This document shows positions 35,862 to 47,597 of a stretch of 64,000 bases of DNA, piece by piece. The position numbers were made by a program, and so were the translations under genes. Each line of letters starts with the position of its first letter. Positions within the stretch are counted from its first letter, which is position 1. The stretch covers positions 38,705,848-38,769,847 of the forward strand of contig NC_079512.1 in NCBI RefSeq assembly GCF_000801105.2, given 5' to 3'. The notes under the pieces were generated by a model. That model made no database searches. It was given only the letters and a program-made list of their open reading frames with translations, and was not told the DNA's origin. The stretch comes from Raphanus sativus. Its lineage: Eukaryota > Streptophyta > Magnoliopsida > Brassicales > Brassicaceae.

Positions 35862-35965
35862 TAATGATTATTACTGGTAAAATCGAAATGATTTGCTGAT
35901 GATTGACACCTGGCGTGAAGTGAAACTAAATCTTTTTATCTTAGGACGACGATAATTGGGGATTT

Positions 35966-36000
35966 GGTCACTTGGAAGCACAAAAGGTCACTTGGAAGCA
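35966..36000 (+). mobile_element. Short A-tailed insertion with TSD (9)
   Basis: GGTCACTTGGAAGCA at 35966-35980 and 35986-36000 (15 bp, identical) with only CAAAA between them, the smallest insert seen. Confidence 0.55.
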
Positions 36001-36879
36001 TTTTAAGATTCGTTGTTAATAGAAAAAGAGCAAAATTTGCAGTTGAGTTTGAGATTCGAGATGTGATTGGTTCGAAGCAGTCGAGCCCACGTGGTCATAG
36101 TAGATCTTTATTACCATGTTGCTATTTGGGTCCCACTTAAATCTTCTAAGATTTCATGGGTATAAACTTGATGAATTTGATTAAGGGTATGGATTTGGTC
36201 TAGCTCGGTCTAACAGAAAATATTCGAAAATCAATCCAAGTTCATTGTGGTTTAGATTCGATTCGACAAAACCTCGTATGCTATTTCTTCTTTTACCAAT
36301 ATGCTGTCGATTCTCGGTTGATATTTATATATTAATCTTTTTTTTCTTCCTAAGGTAAACCAAAAGAGAATAAGATGTATTCAATCGATTAGTTGGACAT
36401 GACTTGCGAGTAACGATGCTAAATATATGCCTACATCATATCGAATCAAATAAACAATTTAAAACGGTCGTCGACGTTTTTTACAATTCGTATGTTCTTT
36501 GTATATTCAGTTAATAGTTTTTTTGTTAATAGTTACAATCTCATGTAAAACTCTTTGCTATACAAATTTTGCAAAATATTTTTAGAGTTCATAAACTTTT
36601 CTGTGAAATTTTAATTATGCAATTATTATATCTTCAATTATAGTTCTACATGTACGATCAGACCCGACTCAATGGTTAGCAATTCAGTATTCTGAATTAA
36701 GAAAATAAAAAGACCATGAATTTTTGTTATGGATTTATAAAATAAGTTTTGTTTCTATAAATATAATATATACAAGAAAAAGTTCAAAAGATTTGGACCC
36801 AAGAAAAAAATACATATAGACCCCTTCCATATAGATAAAACGTTTATTTTTGAACAAAATGAGTTGATCTTGTGCAAAT

Positions 36880-37046
36880 GCTTTTTCTATAACCATGGAA
36901 ATCTCAAGTTCAAAGACTCATTCCACGAAACCTATAAAATTTTAAGTTTTGCCATTTAAAACGTCCATAGATAGCTAATACTATTCGAACTCATAGCAAA
37001 AATTCTAACAGGAGTCTTTTTACTACTAGACCATGCGACTTGATTA
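36880..37046 (-). mobile_element. tRNA-derived SINE
   Basis: On the minus strand it starts near 37046 with an A box (GCATGGTCTAGTAGTAAA) and has a B box GAGTTCGAATAG about 40 bases on, then ends in TATAGAAAAAGC. TCTTGTGCAAAT is duplicated at both edges (36868-36879 and 37047-37058). Confidence 0.7.
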
Positions 37047-37058
37047 TCTTGTGCAAAT

Positions 37059-38746
37059 ATGCCACCTGCATATGCACAACGCCGGGTTATTTTAAAAGTT
37101 AACAAATAATATAACCAGTTACAGACAATATAACCAAACACTAAATTGTTGGGTTAGAAATCGATGAAAGTCACTTTTCATTAACTAATCCTAGAATATA
37201 CAAACTCGGTATAAATTGTTAGGCAAAGAAAAAACTTGGTAATGGTATAAATAATAATTAGTCAAGTATTAGGGGAGTGTATTCAACTAGAAGTTTGAAG
37301 TGATTTGTATTAAAATAACAAATCCACTATTATTCAAACGTGGATTTTAAAAAATACTTTAAAATCCAGTGTTATTGAACTTGTCATTTTATAAAACACT
37401 TTAAAATTCACTGTTATTGAACAAAATTTAAGTTGAAGATTTTAGAGTACTTTAAGTATTTCTAAAATGTTTGAGGGGAGTTCTTTAGTTATAAAAATAA
37501 AAATTCAAATCCCACTATTTTAGATGAGATTCTAGAGTGTTTAAAAAAAACACATAAATCTCTGCAACTTATTGAAATCATCTAAAATTCTATTAAAAAT
37601 CAAATCACATCAAATGTTAAATTGAATACATTCCCCCTTGCTCTATTTTAGACGGGAATTTGCTTGATGTGATATTAAAAGTTAAGCATTAAGGTGTCGG
37701 AACTAACAAATGTTAGTTTTGTGATATTTACTACTTGCCATATTTGGAAACAAACGACAGAACAATTAATAAAGTGAATTGCCGCAACTCCGAGTTCCAT
37801 TCTGACACGTGTACTTATTAAATTCTCTTATACTAATTTCATTGACAAAATAATTTATTCATTTGTATTTTTACAGAAATGCATATGGGCTATTTGTACT
37901 ATGTATTTTGTTCGATCTCATTCTTACTTTTTTGGGTAAATATCTTTTGTACATATCCATTAATTAAAATTATTACTTTTCCCCAATGACCATAATAAGG
38001 TCCTTAATATCTTAAAAGTTTGTTTTATCACAAATAAAAATAATTAGTTTAAGAAAAGCAAAATACTAAGCAAGTGTTTTTTTTGTGTCAGAGAGACGCA
38101 GTCCTGTGATGCGCCCATTCAGTATTTCCACATGACATCTGAAAAAGACTAAAAACAAACTATAAACATGTACGGACATGTTAAAAAGGAAATGTTATTG
38201 ATAATGGAAATTTACCTGAATCACACTATACGTTTAATATTATTTCACTCCTTTTTATCCAAACAATTCCATTAAGTTTCCACTATCTCCCATAATAAAC
38301 TATGAAAAGAGTACTAAAGTTATATATAGATACACACATATGAACTATATCTATATTTTTTTTTTAACCTAGGAACTTTATAAGAACTGCATTCTATTTC
38401 GTAGTTGCTTTTGTTTTTATTCCTCTACTTTTATTAAAATTGCATAAAAATACTATTTTGGACTAGAAACTTGGTACTTACCATATATTTAATCTACCAA
38501 AATGTCTCTAATTAAGAGGTGAGTCTGTGTGTATATAATATGTGTGTGCATATATATCCTTAATTTATTCCTCGAATAGATTGTTGACTCTTGGCTCAAC
38601 CTTATTCTCTTTCTATTTCTACCTTTCTCTTTCCCCTTATTCGTCCCTCTCTTTCTACGTTTCTCCTTTGGTCTTTGTAAGATCTACAAAAACAAAACCC
38701 TAGAAAAGAGAAGAACCAGAGGAGAATCAATTAGAGAATAAAATTG
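37059..38746. other. Intergenic, upstream region of AGL21
   Basis: AT-rich. Around 37300-37620 there are several inverted and direct copies of ATTTTAAARTACTTTAAAAT-type motifs, probably a decayed MITE. The 150 bases before AGL21 are CT-rich (CTTTCTCTTTCCCC), typical of a plant 5' leader. Confidence 0.4.
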
Positions 38747-41700
38747 ATGGGAAGAGGGAAGATTGTAATCCAAAGGATCGATGATTCTACGAGTAGACAA
38801 GTCACTTTCTCCAAACGAAGAAAGGGTCTTATCAAGAAAGCCAAAGAGCTAGCTATTCTCTGCGACGCGGAGGTCGGTCTCATCATCTTCTCTAGTACCG
38901 GAAAGCTCTATGACTTTGCCAGCTCCAGGTTCCTCTTTTACAGTTATTCAATCTCAAATCTGTACATCTTTTTGATCGTGTAGATATATATGGAAGCGTG
39001 TCCTATATACAATTTTATGCTTCGGACTGGGTATATCTGAGATTTTTAGTTGTGTGATCTATTCATTTTTAGTGGATTTTTTTTTTTTTTTTTGCATCTT
39101 TCGGTCGGTATAACCTATTACATTTTACTATATGTACAATACGACCTATATGTATAGCCGGCAAAATATTTATTTATTCTTAACAAAGAAAGCTTGGAAA
39201 TGAGGAGAAGTGTGAGGAAGAATGATAGCTTTGAATATAAAGAACTTGCGAAATTTGTTTCTTGGCTTACTATGCGAGTGCTTGTGTGTAGGCATCTGTA
39301 TGTTTGTGTATACATGCGTGGACAGTGACTTATAGCTAAGGTTCATCGTTTGCCTTTTCACAGTTTACATATGATTGAAGAGTAGATGAGATAACAAGTG
39401 AATGCTCAAAACATCAGTTAATTATGGAAAATTAGTTGTAAACTGAGACCACAGGATTGAAAGATTGGTGTGGAGAGGGACTTTAATTACTCAAACCAAT
39501 GAACTAAACTAGTAAACACCTTATTCTAATTCAATATAGAATTATCTATTTGTAGCATGATAAACATATTCCAGATATTTTTTTGTATATATAGAACTAT
39601 TTATTATGAAAGAACGATCAGATGACATTTTGTATATTAAAACTATATATGCAGGACCATGACCTTTATATTTCAGCTGAGTTAATCGTTAAAACTCTGG
39701 TTAACAGAATAAACGGAGAGACAAGTTATATTAACTGATTTTATCTCTTTGCCGGGAACTCAAGTATTGTAAATAGTCTTTTCCACCGTGAATTGAATTT
39801 GGGTGGCGGAAGTTACAGCCGTAACTCTTTTACCACTAAGCCAACTCGACGTTGGTTATATTAACTGATTTTACCCAAAAAAGTTATATTAACTGACGTT
39901 AATATTCATGGATTTACGTAAAAAATCGTAATAGTATAGATTAAACATATATCAAAACTAATCTTAAAAAATAAAACCATTGTATTTATCTTGACTTTTT
40001 TTTTGAAAAATTTGAGAAAACCATTTATAATATGATTAGTTATCAGCTCAACCAAGTAAAAAGAGTTCTATAGATGTGATTATTTTTTTTTTGCAAATAA
40101 TGTGAAATAAAAATTTGATATCTTATTTGATTATCTAGCAAAGATAACCTATATTATACGAGATATTTGTCAATATCGTTTTATCTCAAGTATCATAATG
40201 TTCATGAACTATTTACACATATATGAAACTTAGCATAGTTGAGCTTACCATTCTTGAAATTAACTGGCTACATGATATGCCTTGACACATGTTATTGTTC
40301 CTTGGATTTAGTTTTAAAAGTGTGCCACAGTAATTCCATTATATTTGTGACTGAACCTTGGTTTAGCTTCTTTCTTTTCCTGATGATTAGATTGCTCAAG
40401 GTTATTGCTTATACACATCTAAGCATTTTTATTGAAAAAGAAACTACCGTCCACTTAATTTACATATGTTGTTTATATAAAGGCTGTGTGTGTGTGTGTG
40501 TGATGTATGTATTGCCTATTACAAAACCTGAGAACTTATATTGTCTATATAGTACATACTAAGGATACTGCACAAAACTTTCAAGGCTGTGAGTTTCCTT
40601 TTATGTATGAAAAGTTTTTCAATGGAGGAGTTTCAAGTTTCTCAATCAACTTCACATGGACAATTTCTTATATATTCGTGATAATTTGATATGATGTGAG
40701 TGAATTATAAATCACGATGAAGTTACTAACATCCAATCTTGTGAACAGCATGAAGTCAGTTATTGATAGATACAACAAGAGCAAGATGGAACAACAACAA
40801 TTACTAAACCCCGAATCAGAAGTAAAGGTACATATCTAGCTAGACAAACACGAGAATATGTGCTAAAATTGATAAAGGTTTCAAACTCGTGTATATTAAA
40901 TGAGAATTTAGTCAATTTACAAAGTTTGAAGTTTAATGAGTTATGTCTGCTTCTTTTGCAACGACAAGGCGTCACTTTGTACGAGAATTTTCATTAAAAA
41001 AAAAGAAGAATTTTCATTTTAAATGAAATCTAACGTCAAGAGGTGGATAGGCTTATATAGGTTGTACGTGAAGACAATTCGTTTTCATTTTAAATGAAAT
41101 TCAGCGTCATATATATGTTTTTTGATAAGTTATTTGCGGTTTGTGTTGTAGTTTTGGCAGAGAGAAGCTGCAGTTCTAAGGCAAGAATTGCATGCTTTGC
41201 AAGAAAACCACCGGTATTGCCTTGAATTACAACCACTGTGTAACATATATACCATATTATAAGAATTACTCTTTAATCACAATATGCATGAAGAAGGAAA
41301 ATAAGAAACTTTTACTTATACATATTATGATAACATGTTAATTTGCTATGACGCAGACAAATTATGGGGGAACAACTAAATGGTTTGAGCGTCAATGAAC
41401 TAAACAATCTTGAGAATCAACTTGAGATAAGTTTGCGTGGAGTTCGTATGAAAAAGGTATATGCTATATTAATACCTTGTATTTTATTTATACTGTTGAG
41501 TGTATTGCTCAAAGATCGCTTATATAGAGTTCTATATAATTTATTGTTTTTTTCCGGATTTTACAGGAACACATGTTGACTCGTGAAATCCAAGAACTAA
41601 GCCAAAAGGTTACGACAAGTTATATGTATATATATATTGCAATTCTTATTTTGCGAGTTTTTGGCTTGTGGGTGCAGAGGAACCTCATTCATCAGGAAAA

Positions 41701-41988
41701 CGTTGAATTATCAAGAAAAGTACAAAGGATTCATCAAGAAAATGTGGAACTCTACAAAAAGGTAACAAATATATAAACAAACTTCATTTACTTCTAGTAA
41801 CTATAGCTTCAAAGTGATGGCTTTAACATTCAATGTAATGTGTCTTTCAGGCTTATACAGCAAACACAAACGGATTTATACACCGTGAACTAATCGTTGC
41901 GCATGATGAATCACGCACTCAAATTCGGTTGCAACTAAGCCAACCAGATCATTCAGATTATGAGACCCCACCAAGAGGAAGCGAATAA
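38747..41988 (+). CDS. AGL21: MADS-box transcription factor AGL21
   Basis: Seven exons (38747-38928, 40749-40827, 41152-41213, 41357-41456, 41567-41608, 41678-41761, 41851-41988) give 228 residues, the length I recall for Arabidopsis AGL21. The MADS domain (residues 1-60, [20 protein letters not shown]...[13 protein letters not shown]) is followed by the I region and the K domain with its coiled-coil heptads ([36 protein letters not shown]). Exon 6 contains an internal duplication, [14 protein letters not shown] / [11 protein letters not shown]. It belongs to the ANR1/AGL17 clade, linked to lateral-root growth under nitrate and hormone signals. Intron 1 (1.8 kb) holds a SINE and a micro-insertion, intron 2 another. 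All splice junctions are consistent, so the insertions are probably neutral. Confidence 0.94.
39744..39854 (-). mobile_element. Short SINE in AGL21 intron 1
   Basis: On the minus strand it begins GTCGAGTTGGCTTAGTGGTA, a canonical Brassica SINE A-box start, with a decayed B box (CCAAATTCAATTC). It is flanked by perfect 19-bp duplications GTTATATTAACTGATTTTA (39725-39743 and 39855-39873). At about 110 bp with no clear A tail, it is shorter than usual. Confidence 0.75.
39855..39896 (+). mobile_element. Short A-tailed insertion with TSD (10), nested with SINE
   Basis: GTTATATTAACTGA at 39855-39868 and 39883-39896 (14 bp, identical) around TTTTACCC plus six A. The same 14-mer also starts the left SINE duplication at 39725, so there are three copies: the SINE probably inserted at the junction of an earlier micro-insertion. 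Confidence 0.7.
40984..41018 (+). mobile_element. Short A-tailed insertion with TSD (11)
   Basis: AGAATTTTCATT at 40984-40995 and 41007-41018 (12 bp, identical) around nine A plus GA. It lies in intron 2 of AGL21. Confidence 0.6.
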
Positions 41989-42533
41989 CAGCAAGTGGTA
42001 GAGTTTATAACCTGATCTTGAAGAAGAACATAAACACTTTAGGCATATTATATACTAATTAATTATTATATAAAAATTTCACCAGATTGAAGTTTGAAGA
42101 TACGATGATATTGAAGAACAAATCGAACGTTTGGTTTGAATAAGGGACTTGAACTGGAAACAACGAAGAAACATCAAGAAACGAAGCATGTCTCTTGTGC
42201 ATTTTTAATTATCTAATTGAAGCATATATAATACAAAAGAAATACAAGGAAACCTGTGTTTATTATACTCTCCTGAGTATATATATTAATATGTTGTCTT
42301 TTTTTTTATAACCATATAGAATGGAAACGTTGGTGGAGAGACTGTGACATGAGATAATGACAAGAAACCACAAAAAAAAAAAATAAGAAAAATATAAAAA
42401 GAAAAAGAGGGAAAAAAATTCAAAAAAAATTGCAACCACCAAAAGCTCAGCCAAAAGCAGAGGCCACAATGCTCTCTTCAGAGGATAAGGCCACTTGATT
42501 CTTTTTCACGATTCAAATCTGTTTCTAGGGTTT

Positions 42534-42536
<3 letters not shown>
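41989..42536. other. AGL21 3' end and SHM1 upstream region
   Basis: 548 bp without coding sequence. An A-rich tract (42373-42430) precedes the SHM1 leader, which contains the common plant leader motif CTAGGGTTT (42525-42533). Confidence 0.45.

Positions 42537-42566
<30 letters not shown>
42537..42566. repeat. (GA)n microsatellite in the SHM1 leader
   Basis: About 15 GA repeats end 10 bases before the SHM1 ATG at 42577. Such tracts are length-variable and common in plant leaders, where GAGA-binding factors can act. Confidence 0.85.
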
Positions 42567-42576
42567 CAGAGCAAAA

Positions 42577-45224
42577 ATGGCGATGGCAATGGCTCTTAGG
42601 AGACTTTCTTCTTCAGTTGACAAACCTATTCGTCCTCTTATCAGATCATCCTCGTGCTACATGGTAACACCCCCTATGAATCCTCCGCTTTCATCATCAG
42701 GACAGAATCTTGTAAGTTCTGATTTGTGGTTGTTGTTTCGTACAGTCTTCTTTGCCCAGTGAAGCTGTCGATGACAAGGAGAGATCTCGTGTCACTGTAA
42801 GCTTTTGTTTCTTCTCTCTAAACCCTTTTTGTCTTAATTTTTAGCTGTTGATTAGTTTCCTTGCGGCTGAAGCAATGTTTTTGGTTCGTTGCAGTGGCCA
42901 AAACAGCTGAACGCATCTTTGGAGGAAGTTGATCCTGAGATTGCTGACATCATTGAGCATGAGAAAGCTAGACAATGGAAGGGGCTTGAACTCATTCCAT
43001 CTGAGAATTTCACATCTGTCTCGGTGATGCAAGCTGTTGGGTCTGTGATGACTAACAAGTACAGTGAAGGCTACCCTGGTGCTAGATACTACGGAGGAAA
43101 TGAGTATGTTCAGACTCTTTTTTTTTTTCTTTTTGCAATCAGAGAGTCGCGAATTCAGTTTCAGATCCTAGACATGCTTGTTTGACCAATCTTGACTTCG
43201 TTTGAAGGTACATAGACATGGCGGAAACCTTGTGCCAGAAGCGTGCTCTAGAAGCTTTCCGGTTAGACCCTGAGAAGTGGGGAGGTAAACCAACTCTACT
43301 CATGTATTCTTACTTGTGGATACATAGAGAGCTAATTCTGAGTCATGTGGTTATACAGTGAATGTGCAACCTTTGTCTGGATCTCCTGCCAACTTCCATG
43401 TGTACACTGCATTGTTGAAGCCTCATGAGAGAATCATGGCACTTGATCTTCCTCACGGTGGTCATCTTTCTCATGGTTATCAGGTACCTTCATTATTTTT
43501 CGTTATCCTGTTAATGAATGAATGTACACAACTGTTTCTGATCTAAAAAGAGTTTTGTTTGTTTGTTTTCTCTTTGTATCTCATGCAGACTGACACCAAG
43601 AAGATATCTGCTGTGTCTATCTTCTTTGAAACAATGCCCTACCGCTTGGACGAGAGCACTGGCTTCATCGACTACGACCAGGTTCCATTATTAATTGATT
43701 TAAGTCATTATTCATATTGTTTAATCATACAACTTGTTAATCTTGATCTGCAGATGGAGAAAAGTGCTACTCTTTTCAGGCCAAAACTGATTGTTGCTGG
43801 TGCAAGTGCTTATGCTAGACTGTATGACTATGCCCGCATCCGAAAGGTATTAATATTCAATCTCAACACAATTAGATTTCTTGTAAATCAAGAGTTGAGT
43901 TCTGAGCCAAACTCTTTTCTTTTTTTTGTCAGGTGTGTAACAAGCAAAAAGCTGTGATGCTAGCAGATATGGCACACATAAGCGGTTTGGTTGCAGCTGG
44001 TGTGATTCCTTCACCGTTCGAGTATGCAGATGTTGTAACCACCACAACTCACAAGTCACTTCGTGGACCTCGTGGAGCCATGATTTTCTACAGAAAGGGT
44101 GTTAAGGAAATTAACAAACAAGGGAAAGAGGTAAACAAACAAAACAAAAAAAAATGTTTTTAAATATTTATCTTCACTCTCATTTATTTGTTGTTATTTT
44201 AAAGGTTTTGTATGATTATGAAGACAAGATCAATCAAGCTGTCTTCCCTGGTCTTCAAGGTGGTCCACACAACCACACTATTACAGGACTAGCTGTTGCT
44301 TTAAAACAGGTACACTGAATGGAACTAAAACGTTGCCTTATTGGATTTGCAGTTTCTTTAATGGTTTGTTAAAAAATTGCAGGCAACTACTTCAGAGTAC
44401 AAAGCATACCAAGAGCAAGTCCTGAGTAACTCTGCAAAGTTTGCTCAGGTGAAGAAAACAACACTCATATGCAGATTGTTCTGTTTGTTTATAGCTCTAA
44501 AAAGTTGTATTGTTGGTTGCTGCAGACTCTGATGGAGAGAGGTTATGAACTTGTTTCTGGTGGAACTGACAACCATCTGGTTCTAGTGAACCTTAAGCCC
44601 AAGGTCACTTTGATCTTTACTTATTTACATAGTCTTCTTACTTTAAATTCCTTCTTTTATTTATCTGATTTTCCTTTTTTGGGTTGCAGGGAATTGATGG
44701 ATCTAGAGTTGAGAAAGTGTTGGAAGCTGTTCACATTGCATCCAACAAAAACACTGTCCCTGGAGATGTTTCTGCCATGGTTCCCGGTGGAATCAGAATG
44801 GGTATATAAGAATCATTTACTTATGCTTTTGGTTTTGGAACCTTTCCATGAAACTTCTCTGCCATTTTAGGTACACCTGCTCTCACTTCCAGAGGTTTTG
44901 TTGAGGAAGACTTTGCCAAAGTAGCTGAGTACTTTGACAAAGCTGTGAAGTTGGCTCTCAAAGTCAAATCTGAAGCTCAAGGTTAATTCATTTCTCTGAT
45001 TCTCTATGGTTTTCAGTTTCATTCATATAAACAAATGCTTAGAGAACTCATTTGATGTGTTCTAAAATGAAACAGGAACGAAGCTGAAAGATTTTGTGTC
45101 AGCAATGGAATCGTCTTCAGGCATCCAATCAGAGATAGCCAAGCTGCGCCACGACGTGGAGGAGTTCGCTAAGCAGTTCCCAACTATTGGGTTTGAGAAA
45201 GAAACCATGAAATACAAGATCTGA
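42577..45224 (+). CDS. SHM1: Serine hydroxymethyltransferase 1, mitochondrial
   Basis: Fourteen exons (42577-42663, 42746-42796, 42895-43103, 43208-43284, 43359-43483, 43589-43681, 43754-43846, 43933-44130, 44205-44309, 44383-44448, 44526-44603, 44690-44801, 44871-44981, 45076-45224) give 517 residues. The N-terminus ([13 protein letters not shown]...) is a mitochondrial presequence. Conserved blocks include [35 protein letters not shown], and [13 protein letters not shown], whose lysine at about residue 286 binds pyridoxal phosphate. The enzyme works with glycine decarboxylase in photorespiration, turning two glycines into serine. The last residue is Ile (MKYKI) where the second copy has Asn. 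Exon 1 has a second possible donor at 42712 that would add 16 in-frame codons. A partial inverted copy is at 62.7-64 kb. Confidence 0.95.
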
Positions 45225-45645
45225 ATATGTCTTTATCCTACAAATAAGTCTTTTATTATCAATGATGCTTTGAACTTCCATGTAATGTATAGAACATACA
45301 TGTACTCTATGTTATGATATTATGCGAAACATACTCACCCGAATATGTCTTTTGAAGTTATGTTAGACATATGAATATGTGATGTCATGTTACCATATCA
45401 TCTATCTTTTTATAAAATTTCAAAGTGACCTTGAGTGTTATTAAGACGGTAAATATGACCTACAATGTAATATTTTCAATTTCAAAATGATGCAAGCTGT
45501 GTCTGTTTTTACGGTTTTGCCCCAAAATTTATTGTAGATTTTTTAAAAACTACAATTTTTTTTCTTTCTAAATTCAATAAAGACAACCCCTGGCCCTGTC
45601 TCTCTTCTTATCCTCTGTCACCAAAGACGAACAAGTCCGAGAAAA
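45225..45645. other. SHM1 to At4g37920-like spacer
   Basis: 421 bp shared with the second copy (62289-62700). It includes the SHM1 3' UTR and the CT-rich leader of the next gene. No other feature seen. Confidence 0.5.
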
Positions 45646-47342
45646 ATGGCGAATTTACTGGAAACATCAATCTTCATCTCCTCGCCAGACAAGTTACTGT
45701 TTTTCCCTTCCAGTAAACCTCAAACCCTTCTTCTCCCTTCCTCTGCTTTCATCAATGGAGGAAAAAGAATGAGACGCAAAACCTCAAGTCTCACCTTTGC
45801 TACCGACACTGCCAGCAGCACCACCACTACCAGTAAGCTCATAAAGTTCTCATATTTTCTGCTTTAATTACCAATAAAGTTCTTTCCTTTATGTTCCAAT
45901 TCAAAACATCTGTGGATTTAGACAAAATGGGTTTTGTCATATTACAGAATATTTTTTTGATGAAAATGAAAATGGTGTTTTAGGTACGGAAGTGAAAAAC
46001 TCTGTTGTTGAGGATCCGATGGAAGTTGAGGTTGCTGAAGGCTACACCATGGGTCAGTTCTGCGACAAGATCATTCATCTTTTCTTGAACGAGAAACCCA
46101 AAGTTAAAGACTGGAAGAAGTATTTGGTTTTGAGAGATGAGTGGAACAAGTACAGCGTCAACTTCTACAAGCGTTGCAGAACACGAGCTGGTTCTGAAAC
46201 CGATCCTTTACTGAAGCAGAAACTTGTTTCTCTGGAGAGTAAAGTCAAGAAGATAGATGAGGAAATGGAGAAGCACAATGATCTTTTGAAGGAGATTCAA
46301 GAGAACCCAACTGACATAAACGCAATCGCTGCCAAGAGACGCAGAGACTTCACTGGAGAGTTTTTCCGCTACGTTGCTTTGTTGTCTGAAACTCTTGATG
46401 GCTTAGAAGACAGAGATGGTACTTAACTATGTTTTGCTTCTCTATCTATCTATTTGGTTCGGTTCCTACAGTTTCATGACTCTTTTTTTATTTTTATGAT
46501 GCAGCTGTTGCGAGGCTTTCGGCTAGGTGTTTATCTGCAGTGAGTGCTTACGACAATACATTGGAGAACGTTGAGACTTTAGATAACGCTCAAGCGAAGT
46601 TTGATGATATCTTGAACTCTACTTCCGTGGATGCTGCTTGTGAAAAGATCAGGAGCCTTGCTAAGGCCAAGGAGCTAGATTCCTCATTGATCTTATTAAT
46701 AAACTCTGCTTACGCTGCTGCTAAAGAGTCTCAAACCGTTACAAACGAGGTAATCATCACATCAACCCAAAGCTTTCAACTTTACAAAATCTTTCTCATG
46801 TCTTGTAACTCCTTTGTGAACAGGCCAAAGACATAATGTATCAGTTATACAAAGCTACAAAGAGCAGTCTTAGAAGCATAACGCCGAAAGAGATCAAACT
46901 ATTAAAGTACTTGCTCAATATAACAGACCCGGAAGAACGATTCTCTGCTCTAGCAACAGCGTTCTCTCCTGGGGATGACCATGAAGCTAAGGACCCTAAA
47001 GCATTATACACGTAAGTAGTAGTAACTATGATCATCCAAAACTTTGCTGTGTCCTTTGATTCTAAACAAATAGTATGAACACACACACATACACACAGGA
47101 CGCCAAAGGAGCTGCATAAGTGGATAAAGATAATGCTTGATGCTTACCATCTCAACAAAGAAGAGACTGACATTAGAGAAGCTAAACAGATGAGCCAACC
47201 TATCGTTATTCAGCGGCTTTTCATCCTCAAAGACACTATTGAAGAGGAGTATCTGGACAAGAAAACGTTTGAGGCTGATGGGAAAAACACGAACAAGGAA
47301 CAAGAAGACACTACTACTTCTGTTGATGAATTTTTGAATTGA
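45646..47342 (+). CDS. At4g37920-like chloroplast protein (copy 1)
   Basis: Five exons (45646-45832, 45984-46418, 46505-46749, 46824-47011, 47099-47342) give 432 residues. The Ser-rich start (MANLLETSIFISSPDKLLFF) and following Ser/Thr stretch look like a plastid transit peptide. The rest is mostly helical and highly charged, with KPKVKDWKKYLVLRDEWNKY, a Lys/Glu coiled-coil region (KLVSLESKVKKIDEEMEKHN) and KRRRDFTGEFFRYVALLSET. Databases label this family endoribonuclease E-like, but I see no S1 or RNase E catalytic motif, so the name should be treated as tentative. It matches Arabidopsis At4g37920 in position and length. A second, intact copy lies inverted at 60.6-62.3 kb, differing by about 15 residues and two compensating single-residue indels. 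Confidence 0.9.
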
Positions 47343-47597
47343 AATGGGGGGGAGGGAGAGTAACTGTGTAGAATACACAGCGATATTTTTAATTACGACT
47401 GAATATCAAGGACTCCTTTTCTAAAATAATATTTCGTGATGGGCCGTCACGTGCAAGGCCCATATTAGTCGTGGAGAAAAGTCAAAAAGTCAGCCCACGA
47501 ATTTTTCTTCTCTATATAACATCTCTTAAACCCTACGCGCAGCCATACATAACATTTTCTGATCAATCTCCGACCTTAAACCCTTCCTCTCTCCATC
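47343..47597 (+). other. Spacer with the former HSC70 promoter and leader
   Basis: Holds the TGGGCC/G-box module (47439-47463), a TATA-like CTATATAAC (47511-47519), a telo-box AAACCCTAC and a CT-rich leader-like stretch (47575-47596) that runs directly into internal HSC70 codons. Confidence 0.55.
47439..47463. promoter_or_regulatory. Site II / G-box palindromic promoter module (copy 1)
   Basis: ATGGGCC, a G-box core CACGTG and GGCCCAT lie symmetrically in 25 bp. TGGGCC (site II) elements bind TCP factors and are common in promoters of genes for mitochondrial proteins, as suits HSC70. An identical module occurs at 60497-60521. Confidence 0.65.

Larger units (their letters stand above)
43931..47500 (+). 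repeat. Inverted duplication, left arm (part with a visible partner)
   Basis: This stretch, from SHM1 exon 8 to just beyond the At4g37920-like gene, matches the reverse complement of 60455-64000. All 12 shared exons have equal lengths and the intergenic DNA between the two genes is also shared. Similarity ends near AGCCCACGAA at about 47491-47500. The left limit is unknown because the partner runs off the window. Confidence 0.9.

Noticed and set aside
39150..39361. Minus-strand frames inside AGL21 intron 1
   Set aside because: Short, low-complexity and without homology; the intron is typical of MADS genes in length.
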